A stretch of DNA of 64,000 nt from Zavarzinella formosa DSM 19928 (GTDB taxonomy: Bacteria; Planctomycetota; Planctomycetia; Gemmatales; Gemmataceae). Of this stretch, positions 52,439 to 60,737 are shown one piece after another. How positions within the stretch are numbered: the first letter of the stretch is position 1; each line of letters starts with the position of its first letter. Location: positions 1,290,335-1,354,334 of the forward strand of contig NZ_JH636439.1 in the NCBI RefSeq assembly GCF_000255705.1, read 5' to 3'. The position numbers and the translations under genes are program-made. The notes under the pieces were generated by a model. That model saw only the letters and a list, made by a program, of their open reading frames with translations, was not told the DNA's origin and did not search any database.

Positions 52439-53194
52439 TCAAACCACATCAATAACGATGCTGGAGACGTTGTCCCGAGAACCGGATTCCAAGGCCAGCG
52501 TCACCAACCCATCCGCACAGGCTTGGGCTTCCTGCTGACCGAGACAGAATTGCAGGAGTTTTTCATCCGACACGACGCCATGAAGGCCGTCCGTGCAGAG
52601 GAGGAAGCGATCCCCTGCCTGAATCGGCACAACACCGACATCCGGGCCTTCCCCGACTTCCTTGCTGCCAAGATACTTCCAGAGCACGTTCCGGAACTTG
52701 TGGTCCTTCGCCTCGGCGGCCGAGATGGTCTTGGCTTCGACGAGCGCTTGAGCCAGCGAGTGATCCACCGTGAGCTGGGTGATCTTGCGGTTGCGAATGA
52801 GGTATACCCGGCTGTCACCCACGCCGGAGACGAACATCTCACCGGACTTTCGCCACACGGCCACGACCACGGTCGTGCCCATGTTTTTCATTTCTTTGTC
52901 CAACTGCCCCATCGCGATGATTTCTTCGTTCGCCTGGACGATGGACCGGCGAATCATCACTTTGGTTGATTCAGGGTTCACTCCCGAGGTCAACGTTTTG
53001 CGAAGCTCGCGGGGGATGATTTCCACCGCCCGCTTGCTGGCAATTTCCCCGGCGGCCTGCCCCCCCATGCCGTCGGCCACGACGGACACGGAAAGCCCGG
53101 TGTCCGGGAAGGTCTTCACCTCAATGGAATCTTCGTTGTTTTCCCGGTAATTCCCGAGATTGGTGCATTTGCCGATGTTGAGTGACAATGCCAT
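52439..53194 (-). CDS. PP2C-type serine/threonine phosphatase
   Basis: A 251-residue PP2C phosphatase without extra domains. The metal-binding motifs are in place: NNEDS (Glu21, Asp22), VADGMGG (Asp41, Gly42), GDSRVYLIRNR, and the terminal SRDNVSSIVIDV. The length is that of a stand-alone bacterial PP2C (Stp/PstP type). Such enzymes reverse Hanks-type kinase phosphorylation; no kinase gene is in the window. It is divergent from the GT4 glycosyltransferase gene, 203 bases away. Confidence 0.95.
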   Translation of the reverse strand: MALSLNIGKCTNLGNYRENNEDSIEVKTFPDTGLSVSVVADGMGGQAAGEIASKRAVEIIPRELRKTLTSGVNPESTKVMIRRSIVQANEEIIAMGQLDKEMKNMGTTVVVAVWRKSGEMFVSGVGDSRVYLIRNRKITQLTVDHSLAQALVEAKTISAAEAKDHKFRNVLWKYLGSKEVGEGPDVGVVPIQAGDRFLLCTDGLHGVVSDEKLLQFCLGQQEAQACADGLVTLALESGSRDNVSSIVIDVV

Positions 53195-53397
53195 GGGAAC
53201 CCTCGCGCTCGACGCTCATCTGGATGACGGGTGGTTGATCGGGGAGCATCCGCCGCCGACGCAATCCGTTCAATTGATTTAGCTTAACTAATATACCGTT
53301 CCGGGAGAGCCGTGCCAAATATCCCCGGAAATGGTTTTCCGGAGAAGACCCGGCATAACCGGCACAACCGGACGATTGGACAGGAGAACCCACCGGA

Positions 53398-54537
53398 ATG
53401 AAGTCTCTGGACACCGCCCGAGTCGCTTTGGTGCACGACTGGCTCACCGGCATGAGGGGGGGCGAAAAGTGCCTGGAGGTACTCTGCCAGCGCTTTCCGA
53501 ACGCCCCCTTGCACACATTATTGCACGCAAAAGGGAGTTTGTCCCCGGACATTGAACAGATGGACATTCGCCCGAGCTGGCTGAACCGTCTTCCCGGTAT
53601 TGTCAGCAATTATCGTTATACCTTGCCGCTGATGCCCTTCGCCGCCGATTGGCCGATTCGCAATTGCGATCTCTTGGTGAGCTTCAGCCACGCCGTTGCC
53701 AAGGCGGCCAAACCACCGGTTGGGGTGCCGCACGTCTCCTACTGTTTCACCCCGATGCGATATGCCTGGCACATGCGGGATTCTTACTTTGCCGGACGAC
53801 TCGGGGGTGTCAAATCGCTGGCAGTCAACCGGCTGTTAAAGGCCATTCGCAACTGGGATCGTCGCACATCCAGTCGGGTGACACACTTCATCGCCATCAG
53901 CAAGACAATTCAAGACCGCATCCGGGAATGTTACGGCCGCGAGAGCGTCATCATCTATCCGCCGGCCGATACGGCTTTTTACTCCCCGGATCCGGCGATC
54001 AAGCGAGAGGATTTCTACCTCATCATTTCAGCGTTCGCCCCGTACAAGCGGCTTGATTTGGCCATCGAAGCCTGCAAAAAGCTCAACAAACGGCTGATAG
54101 TCATCGGCAGCGGCCAAGATGCCGCCCGTTTGCGGGCAATGGCCGGGCCGACCGTGGAGTTTCTTGGCTGGAAGTCCAACGAAGAATTACGCGGCCATTT
54201 GCGACGCTGCCGGGCTTTGTTGTTCCCCGGCGAGGAAGATTTCGGCATCGTTCCCGTGGAGGCCAACGCCTGTGGGACGCCTGTGATTGCCTTTGCCAAA
54301 GGGGGGGCTACGGAAACAGTCACGCCGTTTGGCGAACCGCGTCCGACCGGTTTTTGGTTTGCGGAGCAGACCGTTGATTCATTGGCCTCGGCCATTGAAA
54401 CTTGTGAACGCGAACATCACGGATTGAACCCGGCCGATGCTCGGGCCAAAGCGGAGATGTTTGACAAAAAACGCTACGAGCAAGAATTGTTGGGATATTT
54501 GGCGAAAGTCTTGAATGAGCATGGCTCAAAAAAGTAG
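53398..54537 (+). CDS. GT4-family glycosyltransferase
   Basis: A 379-residue GT-B enzyme. The N-terminal domain has VALVHDWLTGMRGGEKCLEVLC and VSYCFTPMRYAWHMRD. The C-terminal domain opens with YLIISAFAPYKRLDLAIEACKKL and holds the sugar-nucleotide motif EEDFGIVPVEANACGTPVIAF, with the E-x7-E spacing of GT4. The closest remembered relatives are WbaZ-like mannosyltransferases of surface polysaccharide clusters; the donor is not certain. AGGAG precedes the start. The UDP-sugar dehydrogenase gene at 59330 could supply a related pathway but is not adjacent. Confidence 0.93.
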   Translation: MKSLDTARVALVHDWLTGMRGGEKCLEVLCQRFPNAPLHTLLHAKGSLSPDIEQMDIRPSWLNRLPGIVSNYRYTLPLMPFAADWPIRNCDLLVSFSHAVAKAAKPPVGVPHVSYCFTPMRYAWHMRDSYFAGRLGGVKSLAVNRLLKAIRNWDRRTSSRVTHFIAISKTIQDRIRECYGRESVIIYPPADTAFYSPDPAIKREDFYLIISAFAPYKRLDLAIEACKKLNKRLIVIGSGQDAARLRAMAGPTVEFLGWKSNEELRGHLRRCRALLFPGEEDFGIVPVEANACGTPVIAFAKGGATETVTPFGEPRPTGFWFAEQTVDSLASAIETCEREHHGLNPADARAKAEMFDKKRYEQELLGYLAKVLNEHGSKK

Positions 54538-54544
54538 AGCCGGG

Positions 54545-54578
54545 AAATGAAGAGAGCCTCCGGCAGATCACCGGAGGC
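54545..54578 (-). terminator. Hairpin with T-rich minus-strand tail
   Basis: GCCTCCGG (54556-54563) pairs with CCGGAGGC (54571-54578). The minus-strand tail reads TCTCTTCATTT, weakly terminator-like. It ends a leftward small-ORF region and also lies just behind the GT4 gene, which has no T-run on its own strand. Confidence 0.5.
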
Positions 54579-54622
54579 CCCTACTTAGAACTGCGGCAAC
54601 TGACGCCGCTCGTCAGCAGCAA

Positions 54623-54791
54623 TCAAGCTTGCCGCACCTGTTTACCATGAATCACGTGACCACCTCCTCGTCTAAATGCCTCCCCGGAAAAGGCCCTTGG
54701 TATTGGTGGCCACTCCGAGCTTGCACTTGCCGCACCACGTTAGCGCGACCCATGAATCCACGTTAACAACGGGTCTTTGGACACGCAACAC
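54623..54791 (-). other. Possible small-ORF or small-RNA transcript
   Basis: Two tiny minus-strand frames lie here. One runs from GTG 54791 to 54672 (39 residues, containing TWCGKCKLGVATNTKG); upstream it stays open but has no ATG. Its stop is followed directly by AGGAGG (54668-54663), then seven bases, then a GTG (54655) opening a ten-residue frame MIHGKQVRQA. The 11-base GGTGCGGCAAG occurs in both. A T-rich hairpin follows at 54578-54545. It could be a leader-peptide-like unit or a non-coding RNA; neither is proven, and no family is recognised. Confidence 0.3.
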
Positions 54792-55028
54792 CGAATCAAC
54801 GAAAATCTTTAAATTTTCAGGACTTAGGCGTTGCGAAGTTGTCGAAATCTTTGTTCAAGCGTTTCACTTTTTCTGACTGGTGCCCGGAATGTCAGAAACG
54901 GTTGATGGTGTTGGTTCTGGTGATCCAGTCTTCAAAGTTGACAACCAGTGCCGACCTCGCCCGGAGATGTGTTTTGACAACACGGATCTGCTGAAACAGT
55001 GGATATTTGGGATGGAAACTAACCATTC

Positions 55029-55068
55029 AAAACGAAGAGGCCCCAGAATTCTGGGGCCTCTTCGTTTT
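55029..55068. terminator. Perfect 40-base palindromic terminator
   Basis: The two halves (55029-55048 and 55049-55068) are exact inverse complements: a GAAGAGGCCCC/GGGGCCTCTTC-type stem with AAAA and TTTT ends on both strands. It lies 30 bases downstream of the tRNA on the minus strand, so it ends the tRNA transcript. Confidence 0.9.
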
Positions 55069-55097
55069 GTTGATTTTTAAAAATCCCTTGTTTTGAG

Positions 55098-55171
55098 TGC
55101 ATCCAACTGGAGTCGAACCAGTAACCTTCGGTTTCGTAGACCGATGCTCTATCCAGTTGAGCTATGGATGC
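55098..55171 (-). tRNA. tRNA-Arg (anticodon ACG)
   Basis: The minus strand folds into a full cloverleaf: acceptor GCATCCA/TGGATGC, D arm AGCTCAACTGGATAGAGC, anticodon stem TCGGT/ACCGA with loop CTACGAA (anticodon ACG), T arm with GTTCGACTC, and discriminator A at 55098. CCA is not encoded. A34 would be read as inosine for CGU codons. A promoter lies at 55184 and a terminator at 55029. Confidence 0.95.
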
Positions 55172-55183
55172 TTCCGTGTTGAT

Positions 55184-55211
55184 AATTTACGAGCGGGCTT
55201 CGTCTCGTCAA
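55184..55211 (-). promoter_or_regulatory. Sigma-70-type promoter of the tRNA
   Basis: On the minus strand TTGACG (55211-55206) and TAAATT (55189-55184) are 16 bases apart, with the tRNA 5' end 12 bases further. It is a fair match in a fitting position. Confidence 0.45.
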
Positions 55212-55417
55212 GCCAGACGGCTTCATTTCCGAGTGGTCCTGGATGATTGGTTGAGTCAGGCCGGTAATTTGGCGAATTTGTGACGGTTTTCGGACGGCTT
55301 CTCATGATTCTTGGCGGATGAGTTGCGCGTGAGACTCTTGGCTTGCCCGTCGGAGGGTCGATCAGACTCTTGAAATATACCGCTCAGTCGCAGCGGTTTG
55401 GAGGCAAGGAGGAACTC

Positions 55418-56218
55418 ATGACCGTTCGCAAGATGTTCCCGCTCGCGGTCGCCCTCGGTCTGTGGACCGCCGGCGAATCGATCGCGGAACCGAAGACCAC
55501 CCCGACGAAACCCGCTCCGGCGGCCGAGTCGAAGGTGGACAACCAGAAACTGGCGGATGCCGTGGCGGCCAAGCTCAAAGCGAGCGGGGTCATCAAGGGA
55601 GCCAGGGTCGGCATCGAAACCCGCGGCAGCATACTCATCCTGTCCGGGACCGTGACAAGCCAAAAGCAGCACGAAGACATTCTTCGGGCCGTCACGGAAG
55701 TGAAGGGGATTACTCGCATTGAAAGCGAGATTCAAGCTCCCCTGCCGACGCCGCCGGGTGGCGTTCCGGTTGCCGCGCCGGCCACGAAAGCGGCTCCGGT
55801 TTCCAGCAGCAACGTCATTCGTTCGAGCGCTGAAATCGAACAAGTCCAAGGCCCCGGCCCCGGTCCGGCCCCGATGTTGATGCAACCGCCCGGCCCGATG
55901 CCCGGTGGCCCCGGATCGGCGATGGTGGCCCAAGACCCGGTTCCGCTCAACGGCATGCCCGCGATGGCGGCCCTCGACCCGACCGGCCCGCGGCTTCCCC
56001 CGAACGCCTGGCCGACCTACGCCCCTTACAACAACATGTCGCGGGTCGCCTACCCGGCGAGCTACCCGTACAACGCCTTCCCGTACATCGGGCCGTTCTA
56101 TCCCTTCCCGAAGGTTCCGCTCGGCTGGCGGAAAGTCGTGTTGGAATGGGACGACGGGCACTGGTACCTCGGTCGGCTGCAAACGCCGCACGATCACTGG
56201 CGTGTGAAGTTCTGGTGA
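55418..56218 (+). CDS. BON-domain secreted protein with Pro/Tyr-rich tail
   Basis: 266 residues from the ATG at 55418, placed by AAGGAGG just upstream. A signal peptide (MTVRKMFPLAVALGLWTAGESIA) leads to one BON domain (KLADAVAAKLKASGVIKGARVGIETRGSILILSGTV...VKGITRIESEIQ), then a Pro/Gly/Met-rich linker (GPGPGPAPMLMQPPGPMPGG), and an aromatic end PLGWRKVVLEWDDGHWYLGRL. The last block recurs in planctomycete BON proteins, from memory. The likely place is the envelope. It has its own terminator. Confidence 0.85.
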   Translation: MTVRKMFPLAVALGLWTAGESIAEPKTTPTKPAPAAESKVDNQKLADAVAAKLKASGVIKGARVGIETRGSILILSGTVTSQKQHEDILRAVTEVKGITRIESEIQAPLPTPPGGVPVAAPATKAAPVSSSNVIRSSAEIEQVQGPGPGPAPMLMQPPGPMPGGPGSAMVAQDPVPLNGMPAMAALDPTGPRLPPNAWPTYAPYNNMSRVAYPASYPYNAFPYIGPFYPFPKVPLGWRKVVLEWDDGHWYLGRLQTPHDHWRVKFW

Positions 56219-56243
56219 TCAGCCAGAACAATGTCTGATGTTC

Positions 56244-56283
56244 AGGCCGCGATTCTTCTCCGGAAGAATCGCGGCCTGTTCTC
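56244..56283 (+). terminator. Rho-independent terminator
   Basis: AGGCCGCGATTCTTC pairs perfectly with GAAGAATCGCGGCCT (56244-56277) around TCCG, followed by GTTCTCATTTT. It ends the BON gene. Confidence 0.88.
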
Positions 56284-56340
56284 ATTTTCCGGCCACATCC
56301 GACGTGGCAACCCGGCGGCGATTCGCCGATAATCATCTCT

Positions 56341-58323
56341 ATGAACCCGACTTCTGTTCTCGGTCCGCGTGGAAGTGTTTCCCGTTTTTGGCCCGATTTT
56401 GAAAGCCGATCTGAACAGCTTGAGATGGCCAAGGCCGTCGCGGAGGCCATCGACAAAGAGCATCATTTGATGGTCGAGGCGGGCACGGGGGTGGGAAAGT
56501 CTTTCGCCTATTTGGTCCCGGCCATCCAAGCCGTTTTGTCGAAGAAAGACTTTCGAGTTGTCATTTCGACGAACACCATCAATCTTCAGGAACAGTTGAT
56601 CCACAAAGACATTCCGTTCCTGCAATCCGTCTTTCCCGAGCCGTTCAAGGTTTCTCTCGTCAAGGGTCGTGCCAATTATATCAGTCTTCGGCGACTGCGG
56701 GTGGCCCAGCAAAAATCGCTCGCCTTGTTTCCGGAAGTCAACCTCGCCACTCAACTCAACGAAGTGGGCAAATGGTCCCGCCGTTCGGTTGATGGTAGCA
56801 GGGCTGATCTGGGGTTTGCCCCGGCCCCGTCGGTTTGGGATGCGGTGGAAAGTGATTCCGGCAACTGCCTCGGCAAGAGTTGCCCGGATCATCAACGATG
56901 TTTTTACTTCAAAGCCCGGCGAGGAATTTACTCGTCGCAAATTCTCATTGTCAATCATGCGTTGTTTTTCAGCGACCTTGCCCTCCGACAAGCAGGGACA
57001 AACCTTCTTCCCGATTATCAAGCGGTGATTTTTGACGAAGCCCACACGATTGAGGATGTTGCCGCCGATCATCTTGGACTCCAGATCACCCAAGGCGGGC
57101 TTGAATATCAGATCAACAAACTGCTTTCTTCCCGGCACAACAAAGGGTTGTTGATGTCCCACGGGGACGCAGAAAGCGTCAAGCAGACCGACCGGACCCG
57201 GTTCGCCGCCGATCAGTTTTTTCAAAACATCCGCATGTGGTATGAGCGGGAGCCGAAGTTCAACGGCCGGGTGCGGCAACCCGGTATTGTCGCTGATTTG
57301 TTGGGCGAAGAACTCACCAAACTCTCCAGCCATCTCACGCGGCTGGCGAATCAGTTTTCAGCTGACGAAGACAAAATGGAGCTGAACAGTTCGGCCGCCC
57401 GACTGGCCAATATTTCGGCTTCAATTGATTCTTGGTTGAACCAAAAACTGCCTGGGCAGGTGTATTGGATCGAACAACAAGTTGGCGCTCATCAGCGGTT
57501 TGCTCTGGCGAGCGCCCCAGTCAATGTGGGCGAAATTTTAAAGAAACAGCTTTACGAAAAGGTGCCAACGGTGGTCGCCACCAGCGCCACGCTGAGTTCC
57601 GGGGGTAAAAAGGGGTTCGATCTCTATCAGCAGCGTTTGGGGCTTTCCGGGGCGGCCACCCTACAACTTGGGAGTCCGTTCGATTATCCCAAGCAGGTCC
57701 GGCTTCATTTGCATCGGGACATTCCCGATCCGTCCGTCCTTACGCCGCAATACGAGCAGGAAGTAATTCGTCGTTTGCCGGCCGCGCTTCAGCAGACGGA
57801 GGGGCGGGCCTTTGTGTTGTTCACCAGTTACCAGTTTCTTCAACGAGTGGCCAAAGAACTCCGACTGTGGTGTCAACGGGAGGGTTACACGCTGTTCGTG
57901 CAGGGGGAAGGCTTGCCGCCGGGGAAGTTGCTTGCGGAATTCCGCAATGCCCGCAAACCGGTGTTGTTGGGCGTGGATAGTTTCTGGCAGGGAGTGGATG
58001 TCAAAGGGGAGGCACTCTCGCAGGTCGTCATCACGAAACTGCCGTTCGCCGTGCCTGATCGGCCATTGACGGAAGCCCGCATTCAGAAAATCGAGGAAGA
58101 AGGGGGCAAGCCTTTCTTCGATTATCAGATTCCACAGGCGATCATCAAATTGAAGCAGGGATTTGGCCGGTTGATTCGCACGAAAACGGACACGGGCATC
58201 GTGACCTTGTTTGACCCCCGCGTGTTAAGCAAACACTACGGGAAGTCGTTTTTGGCCGCGTTGCCCGAATGCGATCTATACATCGACGGCGTGCGTCAAT
58301 CAACGGTCACTTCGCCGGGATAA
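56341..58323 (+). CDS. DinG-like ATP-dependent helicase (Fe-S type, first Cys replaced)
   Basis: A 660-residue superfamily 2 helicase of the DinG/XPD class. Walker A is EAGTGVGKSFAYLVPA (residues 47-62), the DEAH box is VIFDEAHTIEDVA, and the C-terminal motifs include GVDSFWQGVDVKGEALSQVVI and the Arg finger QGFGRLIRTKTD. The Fe-S domain has Cys176, Cys181 and Cys187 with the DinG spacing (5 and 6), but the first ligand expected near residue 115 in KGRANYISLRRL is Ser, where DinG has Cys. DinG unwinds R-loops and other DNA structures. The 3' end overlaps the convergent gene by 17 bases. Confidence 0.9.
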   Translation: MNPTSVLGPRGSVSRFWPDFESRSEQLEMAKAVAEAIDKEHHLMVEAGTGVGKSFAYLVPAIQAVLSKKDFRVVISTNTINLQEQLIHKDIPFLQSVFPEPFKVSLVKGRANYISLRRLRVAQQKSLALFPEVNLATQLNEVGKWSRRSVDGSRADLGFAPAPSVWDAVESDSGNCLGKSCPDHQRCFYFKARRGIYSSQILIVNHALFFSDLALRQAGTNLLPDYQAVIFDEAHTIEDVAADHLGLQITQGGLEYQINKLLSSRHNKGLLMSHGDAESVKQTDRTRFAADQFFQNIRMWYEREPKFNGRVRQPGIVADLLGEELTKLSSHLTRLANQFSADEDKMELNSSAARLANISASIDSWLNQKLPGQVYWIEQQVGAHQRFALASAPVNVGEILKKQLYEKVPTVVATSATLSSGGKKGFDLYQQRLGLSGAATLQLGSPFDYPKQVRLHLHRDIPDPSVLTPQYEQEVIRRLPAALQQTEGRAFVLFTSYQFLQRVAKELRLWCQREGYTLFVQGEGLPPGKLLAEFRNARKPVLLGVDSFWQGVDVKGEALSQVVITKLPFAVPDRPLTEARIQKIEEEGGKPFFDYQIPQAIIKLKQGFGRLIRTKTDTGIVTLFDPRVLSKHYGKSFLAALPECDLYIDGVRQSTVTSPG

Positions 58324-59140
58324 AGTCTTCCGTGTAAGTGCTGACGAATTTGTAGCTGGTACCATCGCCTTGGTGGTTGGCCAGTTCTTTTTCGATTTTC
58401 AGACGGGAGCCGTAATACCGTCCCGATTCGGCATGGAAGAACAAAGGGCCGGCTTGCATCGAGGGAATCAATGGGATTTGTTCGGCCGCCCCTTTGGGCA
58501 ATTCGGTCACGTCGGTCGTCAGTCCGTAAATCAGAAACCCGTTCTTCGGATCGATCACTTTGTACGTTTGTTTGGCCGCGTACTTCTCCCCGGTGCCGTG
58601 CGGCGGGTCCAGTTGGATGGTGTAATCCCGTGTCCAATTCTCTTTGATCTCGCCTTCGGGAAAAGCCAGTTTGAAGGGGATGTCCGCCAGAAATCGGTGG
58701 GCCGGGCCAACTTTCGTTTCCTTGACGGCGATCACTTTGCCCGTGATGTCGACGGTCAGCACCGCCAGCACGGGGCCGACGTTTTTGGCCATGACGCTTT
58801 TGTTCAATTCATCCGGCTTGGCTGAATCAAACACATCGGCCTCGGCCTCGCCAACCTTTTGTTCCCAGCGCATTTTGATGATGGACATTTCAAGAGTGGC
58901 CGTCCCCTTTGCATCCACGTCCGACACTTTCCATTGCCGCACGAGGTCGAGGGCCGTGGCCACTTTTTTCGTTTCCGGCTTGCTGGTTTTTTCATCGATC
59001 ACCGTCTCGGTGATCTCGGTTTTCTGGTCGATGTGGTACTGGAGCGTTTCGCCCGTCTTGAACTTGAAGCGGGGCGAATCGGCACTCGCTCCCGTCAATG
59101 AAAAAAACAAGGTGGCCAGCGAGAGGAGAATTCGTTTCAT
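58307..59140 (-). CDS. Secreted protein of unknown function (possibly DUF6263-like)
   Basis: A 277-residue protein with signal peptide MKRILLSLATLFFSLTGASA. The rest is beta-rich with repeated charged strands: PRFKFKTGETLQYHIDQKTEITETV, KWKVSD-like VRQWKVSDVDAKGTATLEM, LTVDITGKVIAVKE, GLTTDVTELPKGAAEQIP. The pattern fits a DUF6263-type all-beta planctomycete protein, by recall only. No catalytic motif is visible. It overlaps the helicase stop by 17 bases on the opposite strand. Confidence 0.72.
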   Translation of the reverse strand: MKRILLSLATLFFSLTGASADSPRFKFKTGETLQYHIDQKTEITETVIDEKTSKPETKKVATALDLVRQWKVSDVDAKGTATLEMSIIKMRWEQKVGEAEADVFDSAKPDELNKSVMAKNVGPVLAVLTVDITGKVIAVKETKVGPAHRFLADIPFKLAFPEGEIKENWTRDYTIQLDPPHGTGEKYAAKQTYKVIDPKNGFLIYGLTTDVTELPKGAAEQIPLIPSMQAGPLFFHAESGRYYGSRLKIEKELANHQGDGTSYKFVSTYTEDFIPAK

Positions 59141-59329
59141 CCCTGATCATCCTTTTCAATCATCTTCCGCAATCATCCTGAATTGAGAAACATATATCCG
59201 ATGATCCGCCGTGAGGGAAGGCCAGCTTGTTTGCGGGCGCCATCGGCATTGACAGAATTCCCGATTCGGGAAATCATGTTACGGGGGTTTATTGGCTGAC
59301 GCTGGTTCCTGTTCAAGGATGTAAACGGG

Positions 59330-60655
59330 ATGTCGAAACACTGGAACGCCTTGGAAGCCCGGATTCGGGAAAAGCGAGCCACCGTCGGGATCATTGGTCT
59401 CGGGTATGTCGGCCTGCCGCTGGCCCGCGCCTTCGCCACAGCCGGGTTTCACGTCATCGGCTTTGACCTCGACCCGATGAAGGTTCAAAAGCTGAACCGG
59501 GGCGAGAGTTACATCCGGCAGATCCCGGCGTCCGACATTGTCGCCATGCGGGAGAATCGCTTCGAGGCGACCGACCGTTTTGACCGGCTCGACGAGGCCG
59601 ATGCCATTTTGGTTTGCGTGCCTACTCCACTGACCGACGCACGCGAACCCGATCTCAGCTATGTGGTCAACTCGACCCACGCCATTGCCGGACAACTTCG
59701 GGCCGGTCAATTGATCGTCCTTGAAAGCACGACCTATCCGGGGACGACCCGCAAAGTCGTGTTGCCCATCCTTGATCGCACCGATTTGAAAGTGGGAGAG
59801 GATTACTTCCTCGCGTTCAGCCCGGAACGCGAAGATCCCGGCAACCACACCTTCGGCCTCACCAGCATTCCGAAAGTGGTCGGCGGGCACGACGCAAAAA
59901 CCACCGATCTCGCGGCTTTGTTGTACCAGCAAATCGTGCCGAGTGTGGTGAAGGTGTCCGCACCGGAAGTGGCCGAGGCGTGCAAGATTTTGGAGAACAC
60001 CTACCGGGCGGTGAACATCGCCTTGGTGAACGAGATGAAGATTCTCTACGACCGCATGGGTATTGATGTTTGGGAAGTGATTGATGCAGCGAAGACGAAG
60101 CCCTTTGGTTTCCAAGCGTTTTATCCCGGTCCCGGCCTTGGCGGGCACTGCATTCCCATCGATCCGTTCTATCTGACATGGGTGGCCCGCCAGTATGGTC
60201 TCAGCACCCGCTTCATTGAACTGGCCGGCGAAGTGAACATGTCCATGCCGGGCTATGTGGCCGGGAAAGTGGCCGACGCCTTGAATGAACACGGCAAACC
60301 AGTGAAGGGGAGCAAGATCGCCATCCTTGGGATGGCTTACAAGAAAGATGTGGACGATCCCCGCGAATCACCGGGTTTTGAACTCATGGATCTCTTGTTG
60401 AACAAGGGAGCCAGCGTGAGTTACAACGATCCGCACATCCCGACACTGCCCAAAATGCGGCATTGGCCGCACCTGAAAATGAGCAGCAGTTCGTTGACCA
60501 CCGAATATCTGGCTGGTCAGGATTGCGTACTGATCGCCACGGAACACTCGGCCTACGACTGGGGAATGATCGCCAAGAATTCCCGGTTGATCGTGGACAC
60601 CCGCAATGCGCTGAAGAACATCAAAGAGGGGCGTGAAAAAATCGTCCGGGCCTGA
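59330..60655 (+). CDS. UDP-sugar 6-dehydrogenase (UDP-GlcNAc/UDP-Glc dehydrogenase family)
   Basis: A 441-residue NAD-dependent nucleotide-sugar dehydrogenase. The N-terminal Rossmann fold has VGIIGLGYVGLPLARAFATAG and VCVPTPLTD, then STTYPGTTRKVV. The catalytic Cys lies in GLGGHCIPIDPFYL (about residue 269). The C-terminal domain holds ILGMAYKKDVDDPRESPGFEL. Length and motifs fit WbpA/VipA-type UDP-N-acetylglucosamine 6-dehydrogenases better than Ugd. It makes a UDP-uronate for surface polysaccharide. It is monocistronic, with a convergent terminator downstream. Confidence 0.93.
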   Translation: MSKHWNALEARIREKRATVGIIGLGYVGLPLARAFATAGFHVIGFDLDPMKVQKLNRGESYIRQIPASDIVAMRENRFEATDRFDRLDEADAILVCVPTPLTDAREPDLSYVVNSTHAIAGQLRAGQLIVLESTTYPGTTRKVVLPILDRTDLKVGEDYFLAFSPEREDPGNHTFGLTSIPKVVGGHDAKTTDLAALLYQQIVPSVVKVSAPEVAEACKILENTYRAVNIALVNEMKILYDRMGIDVWEVIDAAKTKPFGFQAFYPGPGLGGHCIPIDPFYLTWVARQYGLSTRFIELAGEVNMSMPGYVAGKVADALNEHGKPVKGSKIAILGMAYKKDVDDPRESPGFELMDLLLNKGASVSYNDPHIPTLPKMRHWPHLKMSSSSLTTEYLAGQDCVLIATEHSAYDWGMIAKNSRLIVDTRNALKNIKEGREKIVRA

Positions 60656-60680
60656 AGCAACGATGCCAAAGACAATTTTT

Positions 60681-60714
60681 AGCCACGGATCAGACGCATG
60701 TTCGATCCTTGGCT
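60681..60714. terminator. Bidirectional terminator
   Basis: AGCCACGGATC (60681-60691) pairs with GATCCTTGGCT (60704-60714) with one mismatch. TTTTTT lies downstream at 60720 on the plus strand, and AAAAA-type sequence lies upstream, giving T's on the minus strand. It sits between the convergent genes ending at 60655 and 60738. Confidence 0.78.
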
Positions 60715-60737
60715 AGCTGATTTTTTCATCCACATTT

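Noticed and set aside
54545-55030. tmRNA, SRP RNA or RNase P RNA in the gap before the tRNA
   Set aside because: The conserved strings of these RNAs (tmRNA tRNA-like ends, SRP GGAAGGAAGCAGCC-type loop, RNase P core motifs) were looked for on both strands and not found; only a short TGTTTACCA resembles SRP RNA.
54880-55080. A 66-codon plus-strand frame ahead of the tRNA
   Set aside because: It reads through the perfect palindromic terminator to its stop and has no ribosome site.
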